From Silvimonas soli (GTDB lineage Bacteria > Pseudomonadota > Gammaproteobacteria > Burkholderiales > Chitinibacteraceae), in NCBI RefSeq assembly GCF_030035605.1, contig NZ_CP106736.1, forward strand, positions 4,089,001 through 4,153,000: DNA of 64,000 nucleotides, given 5' to 3'. A program made the position numbers and the translations under genes. This document shows, one piece after another, positions 1 to 9,392 of the stretch (within the stretch, counting starts at the first letter, position 1; each line of letters starts with the position of its first letter). The notes under the pieces are model-generated. The model saw nothing but the letters and a program-made list of their open reading frames with translations, did no database searches and was not told the DNA's origin.

Positions 1-211
1 TGCCGCGTTGGCTGCACAGGTTCTGAGCGAACGGGACCGCTATTTGCGATGTTCGCACCCGCTTCTCACCGGGGCGGGCCGCTTTTGGGTGGGGGTAATC
101 GTAGTAGCAGGCTTTCAGTATTTACCTAGCCTTAGTTCAATCTCTACCGATTTTGGTGATCTATCGGGAACTTTAAAGTGGCGTCTCCTTAAACGCACTA
201 ATGAGAACGTC
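1..211. other. Upstream region of fimbrial operon
   Basis: No supported gene. The frame open from position 8 into the pilin gene is only an upstream extension of that reading frame. The promoter of the fimbrial operon should lie here, but I could not pick a convincing -35/-10 pair. Confidence 0.4.
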
Positions 212-754
212 ATGAAAAGCCTCAAACTCATCTCCGCACTGATCATCGCTGGTGGCGCTCTGGCATCACAAATTGCAGCCGCTGCGCCTACTTCCGGCAC
301 GATCACTTTTAACGGCGCTCTGGTTGCCGACACTTGTGTCGTTGATGCAGGTGCGGGCAATAGCTTCGCCGTGACACTGCCTTCGGTTCAAACCACTGCA
401 TTCACCGGTGTGGGCAATGCTCAAGGTACCACCCCATTCACTATCGCGCTGACCGGCTGCTCGGTGGGCGTGCCTGTTCGTGCTTTCTTCAGTGGCGCCA
501 ACATTAACGGTACCACGGGCAACCTGACCAACCTGGGTGTGGCTACCGGCGTTGAAGTTCAAATGCTGAACAGCACCAACGCTGTCATCAATCTGGCCGG
601 TGCAGATGCTACCGCTCAGGGTGACACGTTGTTGACCACTGATGCGACTGGCGCTGCAACACTGGGGTACTCCGCACAATACCTGTCTACTGCAGCAGCG
701 CCTACAGCAGGTTCGGTGACCTCCAACGTTAATTACGAAATCGTTTACCAATAA
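212..754 (+). CDS. Major type 1 fimbrial subunit (FimA-like pilin)
   Basis: Predicted pilus subunit of 180 residues, exported by Sec and polymerised by donor-strand exchange at the outer membrane. The ATG at 212 gives a standard signal peptide (MKSLKLISALIIAGG... ending near SQIAAAAP); the frame is open from position 8, but that extension lacks a signal sequence. The mature part starts with a short Ser/Thr-Gly strand (GTITFNG), has the paired cysteines of the pilin Ig fold (ADTCVVDAG and ALTGCSVG) and ends in the subunit-type C-terminal strand NYEIVYQ. It is first in an operon with chaperone, usher and adhesin, the usual order. Length and cysteine spacing fit the family; which fimbrial clade it belongs to cannot be told by eye. 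Confidence 0.92.
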   Translation: MKSLKLISALIIAGGALASQIAAAAPTSGTITFNGALVADTCVVDAGAGNSFAVTLPSVQTTAFTGVGNAQGTTPFTIALTGCSVGVPVRAFFSGANINGTTGNLTNLGVATGVEVQMLNSTNAVINLAGADATAQGDTLLTTDATGAATLGYSAQYLSTAAAPTAGSVTSNVNYEIVYQ

Positions 755-818
755 TCAAATTTATTGATTAGTGGCTTCTCCCGGTAAGGTCAATGCCGAT
801 TGCAACGGCCGCCGGGAG
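752..818 (+). promoter_or_regulatory. Hairpins between pilin and chaperone genes
   Basis: Two inverted repeats lie between the pilin stop and the chaperone start. TAATCA/TGATTA (752-770) overlaps the stop codon, and CTCCCGG (778-784) pairs with CCGGGAG (812-818). No T-run follows, so complete termination is unlikely. Such hairpins after major pilin genes often stabilise the pilin mRNA or reduce read-through; that role is inferred here. Confidence 0.45.
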
Positions 819-841
819 TACCGCTTTGCGGGGAAATCATC

Positions 842-1618
842 ATGATTAAAACCAAATATGCTTTGAGCATGCTGTTGGGTTCTGCAGCACTGGTGCTGGG
901 ATTATTCGCAGCGTGTGAGGCTAATGCTTCGGTTGTCATTGGCGGAACTCGGGTGGTTTACAACGCTGCGGACCACGAAGAAACACTCAAAATTACCAAT
1001 AAGGGCAAACTGCCTGCATTGACCCAGACTTGGGTTGATAGCGGTGATGCTCAGGTATCTCCTACGAATACGGCAGTACCCTTTACCATTACCCCTCCGG
1101 TTTCACGCATTGATCCGGATAAAATGCAAACGCTACGTATTTTTTATACCGGCGAGCCATTGCCCCAAGATAAAGAATCTGTATTCTGGCTTAACGTGCT
1201 GGAAATCCCACCTGCTCCGGATTCTGCTAAAGCAGATCAAAAGACAGAGCAGAATTATCTGCAAATGGCGGTTCATTCGCGCATTAAATTGTTTTATCGC
1301 CCTAAAGACTTGAAAGGGGCGGCTGATGAAGCCCCGGCCAAGGTGAAATGGCAACTGGTGAAAGACGGCGCAGGTCAGGCGTTGGAAGCATACAATCCGA
1401 CGCCATACCACGTTTCGCTGGCAGGCGTAGAGGCTCGTTCTGGCAAGGCACATGCATCGTTTGAAGAAGGGGGCATGATTGCTCCTGGCGCCACTCAGCG
1501 TTTTGCCCTCAAGGGCACGATCACCCCGACCGCCGACGCCAGCGTGCACTACCGCGCTATCAATGATTTTGGCGGCGTCGCAGAAGGTGATGCACCGTTT
1601 ACCACGGCATTTCATTGA
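842..1618 (+). CDS. Periplasmic fimbrial chaperone (PapD/FimC family)
   Basis: Periplasmic chaperone of 258 residues that would cap pilin subunits and deliver them to the usher. The ATG at 842 follows a weak GGGGAA and gives a signal peptide ending ...ANAS-VVIGGTRVVY. The first strand holds the conserved Arg (GTRVVYNAADHEE), and the conserved subunit-anchoring Lys lies in SRIKLFYRP. The proline-rich FWLNVLEIPP segment is typical of the family, followed by a C-terminal Ig-like domain (about 165-258). An in-frame upstream TTG at 800 would put about 14 residues before the signal peptide and is unlikely. Second gene of the operon. Confidence 0.95.
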   Translation: MIKTKYALSMLLGSAALVLGLFAACEANASVVIGGTRVVYNAADHEETLKITNKGKLPALTQTWVDSGDAQVSPTNTAVPFTITPPVSRIDPDKMQTLRIFYTGEPLPQDKESVFWLNVLEIPPAPDSAKADQKTEQNYLQMAVHSRIKLFYRPKDLKGAADEAPAKVKWQLVKDGAGQALEAYNPTPYHVSLAGVEARSGKAHASFEEGGMIAPGATQRFALKGTITPTADASVHYRAINDFGGVAEGDAPFTTAFH

Positions 1619-1908
1619 ATCCCATTGAGTTTTATTGAGTTCAGGTTAAGGGCCGCTCCGTGTAAAGCGCACTGAGCGCGCTTGTGCCTGGATTCCTGCG
1701 TTTTTCTATGCGCCCTGATGCGGACTGAATGAATGGAATGACTGCATGGCAAGCCAGTTTAAGTATTCTACTAAGCCTCTTTAATGTGGTGCTTATATCT
1801 GTTGTGTCTTGCAAATATTAAAATTTAATTTCTTTCTGGAATTGAATTATTTCTGGATTGACTTTTGCCGGTAATTATTTGTAATTTCATCAAACTGGTT
1901 GATCAAAA
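1619..1908. other. Chaperone-usher intergenic gap
   Basis: A 290-bp spacer, unusually long for a chaperone-usher operon. The left half has a GC-rich imperfect palindrome around 1669-1682 (GCGCACTGAGCGCGC); the right half (1790-1905) is AT-rich. No coding frame is supported. The AT-rich half could hold a secondary promoter for usher and adhesin. Confidence 0.4.
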
Positions 1909-4563
1909 ATGAAAAGCCGCACGCTGCAATTATTCCCTATCGGTGATCCACTCAGTCTGTTGATTCTATCCATCTTTGCCGCTGGGCCGGTACTGGCTGC
2001 TGAAGTGCCAATGCAGGTTGCAGAGGTACATTTCAATGATAATTTTTTGCATACCGATGGTCAGGCAATTGATATCACCCGTTTCAGCAGGGGTAACGTG
2101 GCGGTACCGGGTCAATATCGCGCGGATATCTATGTCAATAAAATCTGGGCGGGTCGGTCTGATATCACTCTGAGCGCGCTCAATGGCGATAAAGCCAATG
2201 TTCAGCCGTGTTTTGATCATGCCTTGCTGGATCGAATTGGCGTGGATTTTGGCAAGCTGGCGCCAGAGTCAGCCGCCATGCTCGAAGCAGGTATTTCGTG
2301 CCCGCAACTGCCCGCTTTGATTCCCGCTGCCACCGCTGCCTTTGATTTTGGTGAACAGCGACTGGACATCAGCATTCCGCAAATCGCCATGAACCGCAGC
2401 GCACGCGGTTACGTAGACCCGCGCTATTGGGATAACGGCATCACTGCGGCAACGCTTGGCTACAACGCCAACGTGTACAGCAGCAATTCAGATGGCAAAA
2501 CCAATACCCAAGGGTATTTGGGGCTGAATGCGGGCGTGAACGTGGGTGACTGGCGTTTCCGTCATAACGGTAGCTACAGCGACAGCACCGCAACCGGCGG
2601 TCACTACCAAAGCGTCCAGACCAATCTGCAACGCGCCATTGTGCCGCTGGATAGCCAACTGACTATCGGTGATGCCTTTACCGATGGAAGCATGTTTGAC
2701 AGCGTGGGCTTTCGGGGTGTGCAACTGGCCACCGACGACCGTATGCGCCCCGATTCGCAACGCGGATATGCGCCGATTGTGCATGGCATTGCCAACAGCA
2801 ACGCGCTGGTGCAGATACGCCAGAACGGCAACGTCATTTACGAGACAACGGTTGCGCCCGGCGCCTTTGAAATTGATGACCTCTATCCAACCGGCTACGG
2901 CGGCGATCTCGAAGTCGTGGTGACCGAAGCTGACGGCAGCGTACATGTCTCACTCATTCCCTATTCCGCGCCGGTTAATTCGGTGCGCGAAGGCGTAACA
3001 CGTTATAGCGCCATGGCCGGTCAGTATCGCAATAACGGCCTGCATAGCACGCCTTGGCTGACCCAGGCTACGGTTCAGCACGGTTTCACCAATATGGTAA
3101 CGGGTTACGGCGGTGCAACTCTTGCTGACGGTTATGCCGCAGGCTTGGGGGGCGTTGCGCTCAACACCAGCGTGGGCGGCTTCGGTGTGGATGTGACCTA
3201 CGCCGCCACTCACCTGAATACCCAGGCAGACCAGAACGGCATGAGTGCCCGGCTCAGTTACAGCAAGCTGATCGCACCGACCAACACCAATTTGACGATG
3301 GCGGCCTACCGCTATTCCAGCAAGGGTTATCTGGGTTTGCAGGATGCCATGGCGGTGATCGATGCTGACCGCTGGGGCGCGGGTAACGCGCTGGATGCGG
3401 TGTGGCATGCGCGTGGTCGGCTGCAGTTGAGCCTTAACCAGGCTTTGCCAGAGGGCTACGGCAGCTTCTATGCCTCCGGATCGTCCCAGAACTACTGGAA
3501 TCGCAGCGGCAATGATCTGCAGTATCAACTGGGTTACAACAACAATTTCAAAGGCTGGAGCTACGGTGTTTCGGCATCACGCCAGTTCAATGCAGCCAAT
3601 GCCTCGAGCAATGCAAATGGGATGACCACGGCCACCAATACCCCGGGCAAGTGGGATACCGTTGTCATGTTTACCGTGGGTATTCCTCTCGGTTCCGGCG
3701 CGTATCAGCCGTTCTCTTCGACTAGCGTGCAACACAACTCATCCGGGAATACCAGCGTTCAGGAAAATCTCTCTGGCAACCTGGGTAGCGACAACGCGTT
3801 TAGTTATGGTTTGAATGCGGGGCATAGTAGCGGCGGTGATGCACAGTCGAGCAACACCTTGTCCGTCAACGCCAGCTATATGTCCCCGCTGGCCCGCTTG
3901 GGGGTGAATGCGAGCAAAAACGGTAGTTATAGCCAGACCGGAGCATCAATGTCCGGCGGCATGGTGGCCTACGACGGCGGCGTTGCCTTTACACCAAGCA
4001 TGAGCGAAACCAGCGCAATTGTAGAGGCACCGGATGCATCGGGTGCGCGCCTTGCGAATGGCAGTGGCTTACGCGTTGACCCTTGGGGCCATGCCCTGGT
4101 ATCCGGGCTGACACCCTTTGCACGCAACCAGGTGGAAATCGATCCCAAAGGATTGCCGCTCAATGTCGAGCTCAAATCGACCATGCAGCATGTGGCACCT
4201 ACTGCCGGTGCGGTCGTCAAGGTCAAGTTCGAAACTGAAAATACCGGGCGCTCGGCGTTATTGCGGCTGGCGACAACTGACGACAAGCCGGTGCCATTTG
4301 GCGCAGAAGTATTTGATGCCGATGGCGTCAGCGTTGGCACGGTAGCTCAAAGCGGACGCGTGATTGTACGTGGCTTGAAAGCCGACAAGGGCGACCTGAC
4401 GGTGAAGTGGAGTGACGCCATTACCAGCGCCTGCCGGGTGAGCTATGAACTTCCAGCTCTGCGCAAGGAAGAGGGGGCAACGTTCTCTTCCATCTCCACC
4501 ATGTGTCGCCCGATGACGTCGAACGCTGACGTGGCCGTGGCCAATACAAAACCGAAGCAATAA
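1909..4563 (+). CDS. Outer-membrane fimbrial usher (PapC/FimD family)
   Basis: Usher of 884 residues that forms the outer-membrane pore and assembly platform of the fimbria. The N-terminal hydrophobic segment (LLILSIFAAGPVLAAEV) is a signal peptide. Residues about 40-150 match the periplasmic N-terminal chaperone-binding domain (HFNDNFLHTDGQAIDITRF...). The long middle region rich in aromatic/polar beta strands is the barrel with its plug, and the last ~200 residues form the C-terminal domains with the PFARNQVEIDPKGLP segment and a C-terminal cysteine pair (SACRVSYELP and STMCRPM). Length (800-900 usual) and gene order support the call. The Shine-Dalgarno sequence is weak. Confidence 0.95.
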   Translation: MKSRTLQLFPIGDPLSLLILSIFAAGPVLAAEVPMQVAEVHFNDNFLHTDGQAIDITRFSRGNVAVPGQYRADIYVNKIWAGRSDITLSALNGDKANVQPCFDHALLDRIGVDFGKLAPESAAMLEAGISCPQLPALIPAATAAFDFGEQRLDISIPQIAMNRSARGYVDPRYWDNGITAATLGYNANVYSSNSDGKTNTQGYLGLNAGVNVGDWRFRHNGSYSDSTATGGHYQSVQTNLQRAIVPLDSQLTIGDAFTDGSMFDSVGFRGVQLATDDRMRPDSQRGYAPIVHGIANSNALVQIRQNGNVIYETTVAPGAFEIDDLYPTGYGGDLEVVVTEADGSVHVSLIPYSAPVNSVREGVTRYSAMAGQYRNNGLHSTPWLTQATVQHGFTNMVTGYGGATLADGYAAGLGGVALNTSVGGFGVDVTYAATHLNTQADQNGMSARLSYSKLIAPTNTNLTMAAYRYSSKGYLGLQDAMAVIDADRWGAGNALDAVWHARGRLQLSLNQALPEGYGSFYASGSSQNYWNRSGNDLQYQLGYNNNFKGWSYGVSASRQFNAANASSNANGMTTATNTPGKWDTVVMFTVGIPLGSGAYQPFSSTSVQHNSSGNTSVQENLSGNLGSDNAFSYGLNAGHSSGGDAQSSNTLSVNASYMSPLARLGVNASKNGSYSQTGASMSGGMVAYDGGVAFTPSMSETSAIVEAPDASGARLANGSGLRVDPWGHALVSGLTPFARNQVEIDPKGLPLNVELKSTMQHVAPTAGAVVKVKFETENTGRSALLRLATTDDKPVPFGAEVFDADGVSVGTVAQSGRVIVRGLKADKGDLTVKWSDAITSACRVSYELPALRKEEGATFSSISTMCRPMTSNADVAVANTKPKQ

Positions 4564-4569
4564 GAGGGC

Positions 4570-5802
4570 ATGAAGATGAATACCAAGCAGAGTTCTGCAA
4601 CGCTGGGTTTTGGCCAAGGTTCGTGGTGTAGCCGTACCTGTGACGTGGTTGCGTTTTTTAGCAAAGCGTTGCTATGCCGGTCACTGCCAGCCAAAGCCGG
4701 TGTGCTCATGCGAATCGTATTTGCCGCTGTTCTGATGCTGGCTGGTGGTGCCGCCCAGGCTTACCAATGCGGTAGCGGTTATGCGGTAAGCCCAACTATT
4801 TCGGTGCCCTTGGGATCAACGGTTATTACTACCTCACAGCCCACCACCGTGGGCAGCTGGGTTGGTGACTGGACGCCGTACAGCAAGACCTATGCGAACT
4901 GGTGGTGTTATGCCTCCAACGGAGACGTGCTTCGTCCAGTGCTCAAAGGCACTGGTGGCTATGCCTCCCCAGCGTCTATCACCGCACCCGATGGCGTCAA
5001 CTACGCGGTTTTCGCAACCGGCGTCAGTGGGCTGGGGGTTGTGTTTAAGTGGCATGCAATTTACAGCCTTGCCGACACCAACGGGAATATGACCTCCATC
5101 GTGCAGGAGCAATCGATAGATGTGCCATTGCTTAGCGGGTCCTACACCAACCAGGTGGCACCCTGGAATTACAATTCTGGTTATCAACCTACTGACATTG
5201 GTATTGCCATTTCCGCCCGTTACATCATGATCGGCGCCATTCCCGCTGGCACCAAAGTGCCGGCCAAGGCGAGCACCCAAATTGGCCAGTCGGACATCAT
5301 TTATAACGGGACAAATTTTAACTCCAACAAAGGCATCTACTTTTCGCAAACAGCATCGACCTTCCCAATTTTAGGCTGTACCCCTGTAACTGCCGTAAGT
5401 GTTCCAATGGGTACATACGGTACTGGCAAGCTGGCTACTAGCGGTTCCCGAATTGGCGCCACAAATTTCAATATTGCGTTGACGGGCTGCCCGGCCAGCA
5501 TGTCTGGCATATCCATTTCGTTACACCCGGTAAATGGGACAATTGGCGCCAGCGCCAACAGTATTGCCACACTTGCCCCGGTGGCTGGCGTAGCGACCGG
5601 GGTGGGATTGCAAATCACGAAATCCGGGACGACGACGCCGGTGGGATTTGAAGTGGCCTTTCCATCCAATAGCGGATACACCGGCACGGCAGGCAATTAC
5701 AACATTCCGTTGACTGCCACCTACGTCAATACCGGAGGAACGGGGACCGTGACCGCCGGAAGCGCCAACACACAAGTCGAATACACCATCACTTATCAGT
5801 AG
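4570..5802 (+). CDS. Fimbrial tip adhesin, two-domain (receptor-binding plus pilin)
   Basis: Likely minor tip subunit of 410 residues, starting 6 nt after the usher stop. The apparent signal peptide (MRIVFAAVLMLAGGAAQAYQ) begins at Met47 (ATG 4708), so the ATG at 4570 or the better-spaced one at 4576 gives an unusually long N-terminal extension; the true start could be 4708. Residues about 65-270 form a beta-rich N-terminal domain with several Trp and Cys (YQCGSGY, NWWCYAS), consistent with a lectin-type adhesin. Residues about 275-410 are a pilin domain with a Cys pair (ILGCTPV, LTGCPAS) ending in QVEYTITYQ. The ligand cannot be predicted. FimH-like by position and architecture rather than by clear sequence identity. 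Confidence 0.85.
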   Translation: MKMNTKQSSATLGFGQGSWCSRTCDVVAFFSKALLCRSLPAKAGVLMRIVFAAVLMLAGGAAQAYQCGSGYAVSPTISVPLGSTVITTSQPTTVGSWVGDWTPYSKTYANWWCYASNGDVLRPVLKGTGGYASPASITAPDGVNYAVFATGVSGLGVVFKWHAIYSLADTNGNMTSIVQEQSIDVPLLSGSYTNQVAPWNYNSGYQPTDIGIAISARYIMIGAIPAGTKVPAKASTQIGQSDIIYNGTNFNSNKGIYFSQTASTFPILGCTPVTAVSVPMGTYGTGKLATSGSRIGATNFNIALTGCPASMSGISISLHPVNGTIGASANSIATLAPVAGVATGVGLQITKSGTTTPVGFEVAFPSNSGYTGTAGNYNIPLTATYVNTGGTGTVTAGSANTQVEYTITYQ

Positions 5803-5822
5803 CCCTCAGTACCCAATCGGTT

Positions 5823-5855
5823 GTACCCGTGAATCTGCAGTGAAATCACGGGTAC
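5823..5855. terminator. Hairpin between convergent adhesin and BvgS-like genes
   Basis: GTACCCGTGA (5823-5832) pairs perfectly with TCACGGGTAC (5846-5855) across a 13-nt loop, in the 77-bp gap between two convergent genes. There is no clear T-run on either side, so it may be a weak bidirectional or Rho-assisted terminator. Confidence 0.5.
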
Positions 5856-5879
5856 TGTGTGTGGCAGCGCGAAAGCGTA

Positions 5880-8800
5880 TTACTGGTTATCCATGTATTC
5901 GGCGCACATTCGTTCCAGCCGCCGCAATAAATTCGGGATGTTTCCGCGTTCGTCCGGATCGGTGCAGGCCGATTCAACGGCGGCACATGCGGCCACAAGT
6001 TCTTGTCGCGCCAGCATGCTGAATGGGCCTTTGATTCGATGTATGACATCTGCCAATGCGCTGAATTGGCGGGTAGCCATGAGCTCCCTGGCATTGAGCA
6101 GGTCGCTGGCAAGGCTCGAGGTTAATGTTTGTTTGATCTTGATGCTTTCTGCGGTGTTCTCGCCAGACTGCGTGAAATCCGGCCGCAAATCGCAGTAGTC
6201 CCAGCAGTACTCATTCAGCAATTTTGACCATGTCTGGATGCTCACTGGCCGGATCTGGCAACTATTCATGCCTGCAGATAGCGCTTGCTCATGCAGTTCT
6301 TTTTGCAAAGATGCAGTCATGCCAATCAATGGTCGATGCTGCTCGGCAGGTTCGACGCTGCGAATTGCCTTGGCCAGTTGGGGGCCAGACATTAGCGGCA
6401 TGGTGCAGTCAATGACGACCAAGCCATAATCCCGGCGCTTGAGCATATCCAGTGCGGCAAAGCCATCTGCGGCTTCATCAACGTGGCACCCCAGTTTTTC
6501 CAGCTGGCCGCGTAGTATCAAGCGGTTTACCGGATGATCATCCACGATCAGCACCGCCAGCCCCGGAAACCAGATCTCACGCGGCTTGTTGGCCATGACA
6601 GCTGCAGCTTGGGTCGGGCCAATTACGGCGACCGGCAGACAGACCTCAAATGTCGTGCCTTGGCGTAACACGCTATGAAGCGTCAACGTGCCCTGCATGA
6701 CCTGCACCAGTCGATGGGTCAGGGCAAGGCCCAGTCCGGTCCCTTCGTAAATCTGGGGGCCTTCGGTTGGCGCGCGATAAAAGGGTTCAAACAGCATGGG
6801 CTGGTCTTTCTGCGCGATACCAATACCGGTATCGCTAACCGCGATGTGCAGCTGCGGGTTATCGTTTTGCGTTGTCAGTTGAAGGGTAAGTGTGACTCGA
6901 CCCTGGTTGGTGAATTTCAGGGCGTTGGTGATCAGGTTGGTGATGATTTGCCGCAGCCGAACCAGATCAATGCTGACTTCGCACGCCGTATTTTGTTCAG
7001 TGCAAACAAATTCCAGCCCTTTGTTGTTGGCCTGCAAAGTAAAGACTTCACGCAGTTCTGCCGCCAGTGCTGCCAGGTTTACGGGGGCAGGGTGCAGTAC
7101 CAAAGTCTCGGATTCAATGCGGGACAAATCGAGGACTTCGTCCACTAACGCCAGCAAATGGCTGGCTGAGCCACGTGCCGCCAGCAGTTGCGCGCTATCA
7201 GTCGGGTCTTTGGCGGCGTCCAGGCGTAAGTCCAGTATGCCAATGACGGCACTTAGCGGCGTGCGCACCTCATGGCTCATGCCAGCCAGGAACAGGCTTT
7301 TGATCTGGTTGGCCTGGGCTGCTTCATCGCGCGCGGCTCGTAGCTGGTTCTCCAGTTCAATACGAGCGGTAACATCCAGCCATCCCCCGGCATAACCGGC
7401 TTTGTGGCCTTTTCCGTCCTCAAATGAGGTGGCCCAGACATACAGATTGTGCAAATGCCCGTTCAAACTGACCTCGACGTCGGACATGTCCTCTGGTCGA
7501 TGCGCCGGATCGAATAGCAATTGCTGCACATCTGGCTCGCGTGTCACCGGTAATTGCTGGACCAATTGACTCTGTATGTGCGACATCTCTTGCTGAGTAC
7601 TCGCCAGGTAAGTGCGATTGGCACTTTGTAGAGCACCTTGTGTATCGCACACAAAAATGGGTACTGGGATACTGTTGAACAATGCTTTGTTGAGTGCAAG
7701 GTTGGCTGACAAGGCCGTATTTGCTGCCTTGCGAAGACGAACTTGTCGCCGCAACGTCCAGCCCCAGCCTAAAGCAATTATCGCGAGTGCAATCGCAAGC
7801 GCCAATCCCCCGGCAATTTGTGCGCGATACCGCTGCCAGGTCGGGTCAGGATGCGCTTCAGAAAGCCAGCGGCTTTCCCAGGTTTCCATATAGTCTGGGG
7901 GCAGGGTGAGGATGACTTTATTTACGATGCTCAGCAGTTCAGGCGCTTGCTTGGTGACGCCAAAGCCAAAGTGTTTGGGCAGGGGCGCCAGTGTGCCCTG
8001 AATGACTAGCTGATCTTTGTAGAACTCGCCAATCAGGTAATTTGCAACGGCGATATCCGTAATCGCTACGTCAATACGAGATAGCTTGACCGCATCAAAC
8101 AAAGCTCGCGGCGTGGCAAATAGCGTGAGCTGGCCGGGCTGAAAATGCGGGGCAACAGCGTTGTAAATAAGTTGGCCACCAATTATCCCGACCCGTTGAT
8201 TCGCGGGCTGGCTGACGGAAGAAGACTGGGCACCTGAGCGTCCTACCATCACCCAAAGCGAAGTGGCATACGGGTAACTTTGATCCATAAAGTCTGCGGC
8301 AAGATCAGATGGTGAAAACAGGGTGAGGCTGGCTTTGGCTGAGCGCATTACATCCGGAATCTGTCCCGCTGAATCCAGGAGGACCGCTTCAAATTGCTGG
8401 CCGGTTTGCTTGTGGATTTTGTCCAGTAAATCGACGCTGATGCCTGCGGGCTTGTCGTCTGGTGTGAGAAAGAAAAACGGGGCGAACTCTTTAATGGTGG
8501 CATATCGAACGATCGGGTTTGCCTTGATCCAGGACAGTTCCGCTTGGTTAAAAGTAATTTGAGTGTCTGTTGAGAACGGGATATCCCGGTTTTCCCAGCG
8601 AGACTGGATATTCTGGCGAGTGGCGGCATCCATCGTGGCAATGCCGCTATCGAGTAAATGACGCAAGCGGGTATCGTCAGCGCGAGTAGCCAGATAAAAG
8701 CCGTCTGACGAGAATCCGGCAAAATTGCTGATCTCCAGATTACGCAATTGCAGTTGTTTAATCAGCCATGAAACAACCACATAGTTACCCACTCCGGCAT

Positions 8801-9380
8801 CGGCGGAGCCAAACGCGACTGCCTGAATGGCCTGCAAATCCGAACTAAACGGCAGATAGCTTTGGGCGGGGACATGTTGTTTGAGATCGCCAAGCACATC
8901 CTGCGTCGAAACGTACGCGAGCTTGCGTATGGGGGTCTGGTTGACCAAGTCGGAATTGCGCCTTTTTACGATGACCAGGCGTCCGGCGTAATAGGGCAAG
9001 CCAAAGGAGATGTTCGTGACGTCCCTCGTGCGTGGTATCGAACTGGCAACGTCGATTTGCCCTAGAGCCAGTCGTGTTCTCAGTTCATCGACATTGGCAA
9101 AAGCACGGTAAGTGGGAGATAACCCGTTCTTTTTTGCAATCGCCTCGATGACATCTACAGAAACCCCAATAAAGTGTCCCGGCGCGTCCTGAATTTCCAA
9201 TGGGGGTTGCTGGTCCGGGATGACGCCGATGCGCAAGACACCTTCTTTCCAGCCTTTATTCTGCAAAACACTATTGGTTTGCGGTGCAGCTGCGGTGGTA
9301 GTTGCCAACGGCACGCTCAAGGCCTGGTTTGCCGCCAGAGCTACAGCCAACGCCATGAGATAAGCTGCCAGCAGGCGCAT
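5880..9380 (-). CDS. BvgS-like unorthodox hybrid sensor histidine kinase
   Basis: Inner-membrane phosphorelay kinase of 1166 residues. In order: signal peptide (1-22), two periplasmic Venus-flytrap (SBP_bac_3) domains (about 45-270 and 280-505), one membrane helix (about 519-541), a PAS-like linker (about 560-680), HisKA with phospho-acceptor His703 (SHEVRTPLSAV), a HATPase domain with a GTGLGLAL box (about 805-915), a receiver domain with Asp991 (VVIDCTMPLMSG) and a C-terminal HPt domain with His1114 (HRIKGPF). This is the full VFT-VFT-TM-PAS-HK-REC-HPt layout of Bordetella BvgS, and all phosphorelay residues are present. The gene follows a LuxR-type response regulator 12 nt upstream, as bvgA precedes bvgS, and converges on the fimbrial operon. 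The signal it senses is unknown. Confidence 0.93.
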   Translation of the reverse strand: MRLLAAYLMALAVALAANQALSVPLATTTAAAPQTNSVLQNKGWKEGVLRIGVIPDQQPPLEIQDAPGHFIGVSVDVIEAIAKKNGLSPTYRAFANVDELRTRLALGQIDVASSIPRTRDVTNISFGLPYYAGRLVIVKRRNSDLVNQTPIRKLAYVSTQDVLGDLKQHVPAQSYLPFSSDLQAIQAVAFGSADAGVGNYVVVSWLIKQLQLRNLEISNFAGFSSDGFYLATRADDTRLRHLLDSGIATMDAATRQNIQSRWENRDIPFSTDTQITFNQAELSWIKANPIVRYATIKEFAPFFFLTPDDKPAGISVDLLDKIHKQTGQQFEAVLLDSAGQIPDVMRSAKASLTLFSPSDLAADFMDQSYPYATSLWVMVGRSGAQSSSVSQPANQRVGIIGGQLIYNAVAPHFQPGQLTLFATPRALFDAVKLSRIDVAITDIAVANYLIGEFYKDQLVIQGTLAPLPKHFGFGVTKQAPELLSIVNKVILTLPPDYMETWESRWLSEAHPDPTWQRYRAQIAGGLALAIALAIIALGWGWTLRRQVRLRKAANTALSANLALNKALFNSIPVPIFVCDTQGALQSANRTYLASTQQEMSHIQSQLVQQLPVTREPDVQQLLFDPAHRPEDMSDVEVSLNGHLHNLYVWATSFEDGKGHKAGYAGGWLDVTARIELENQLRAARDEAAQANQIKSLFLAGMSHEVRTPLSAVIGILDLRLDAAKDPTDSAQLLAARGSASHLLALVDEVLDLSRIESETLVLHPAPVNLAALAAELREVFTLQANNKGLEFVCTEQNTACEVSIDLVRLRQIITNLITNALKFTNQGRVTLTLQLTTQNDNPQLHIAVSDTGIGIAQKDQPMLFEPFYRAPTEGPQIYEGTGLGLALTHRLVQVMQGTLTLHSVLRQGTTFEVCLPVAVIGPTQAAAVMANKPREIWFPGLAVLIVDDHPVNRLILRGQLEKLGCHVDEAADGFAALDMLKRRDYGLVVIDCTMPLMSGPQLAKAIRSVEPAEQHRPLIGMTASLQKELHEQALSAGMNSCQIRPVSIQTWSKLLNEYCWDYCDLRPDFTQSGENTAESIKIKQTLTSSLASDLLNARELMATRQFSALADVIHRIKGPFSMLARQELVAACAAVESACTDPDERGNIPNLLRRLERMCAEYMDNQ

Positions 9381-9392
9381 TGCGCAACACCC

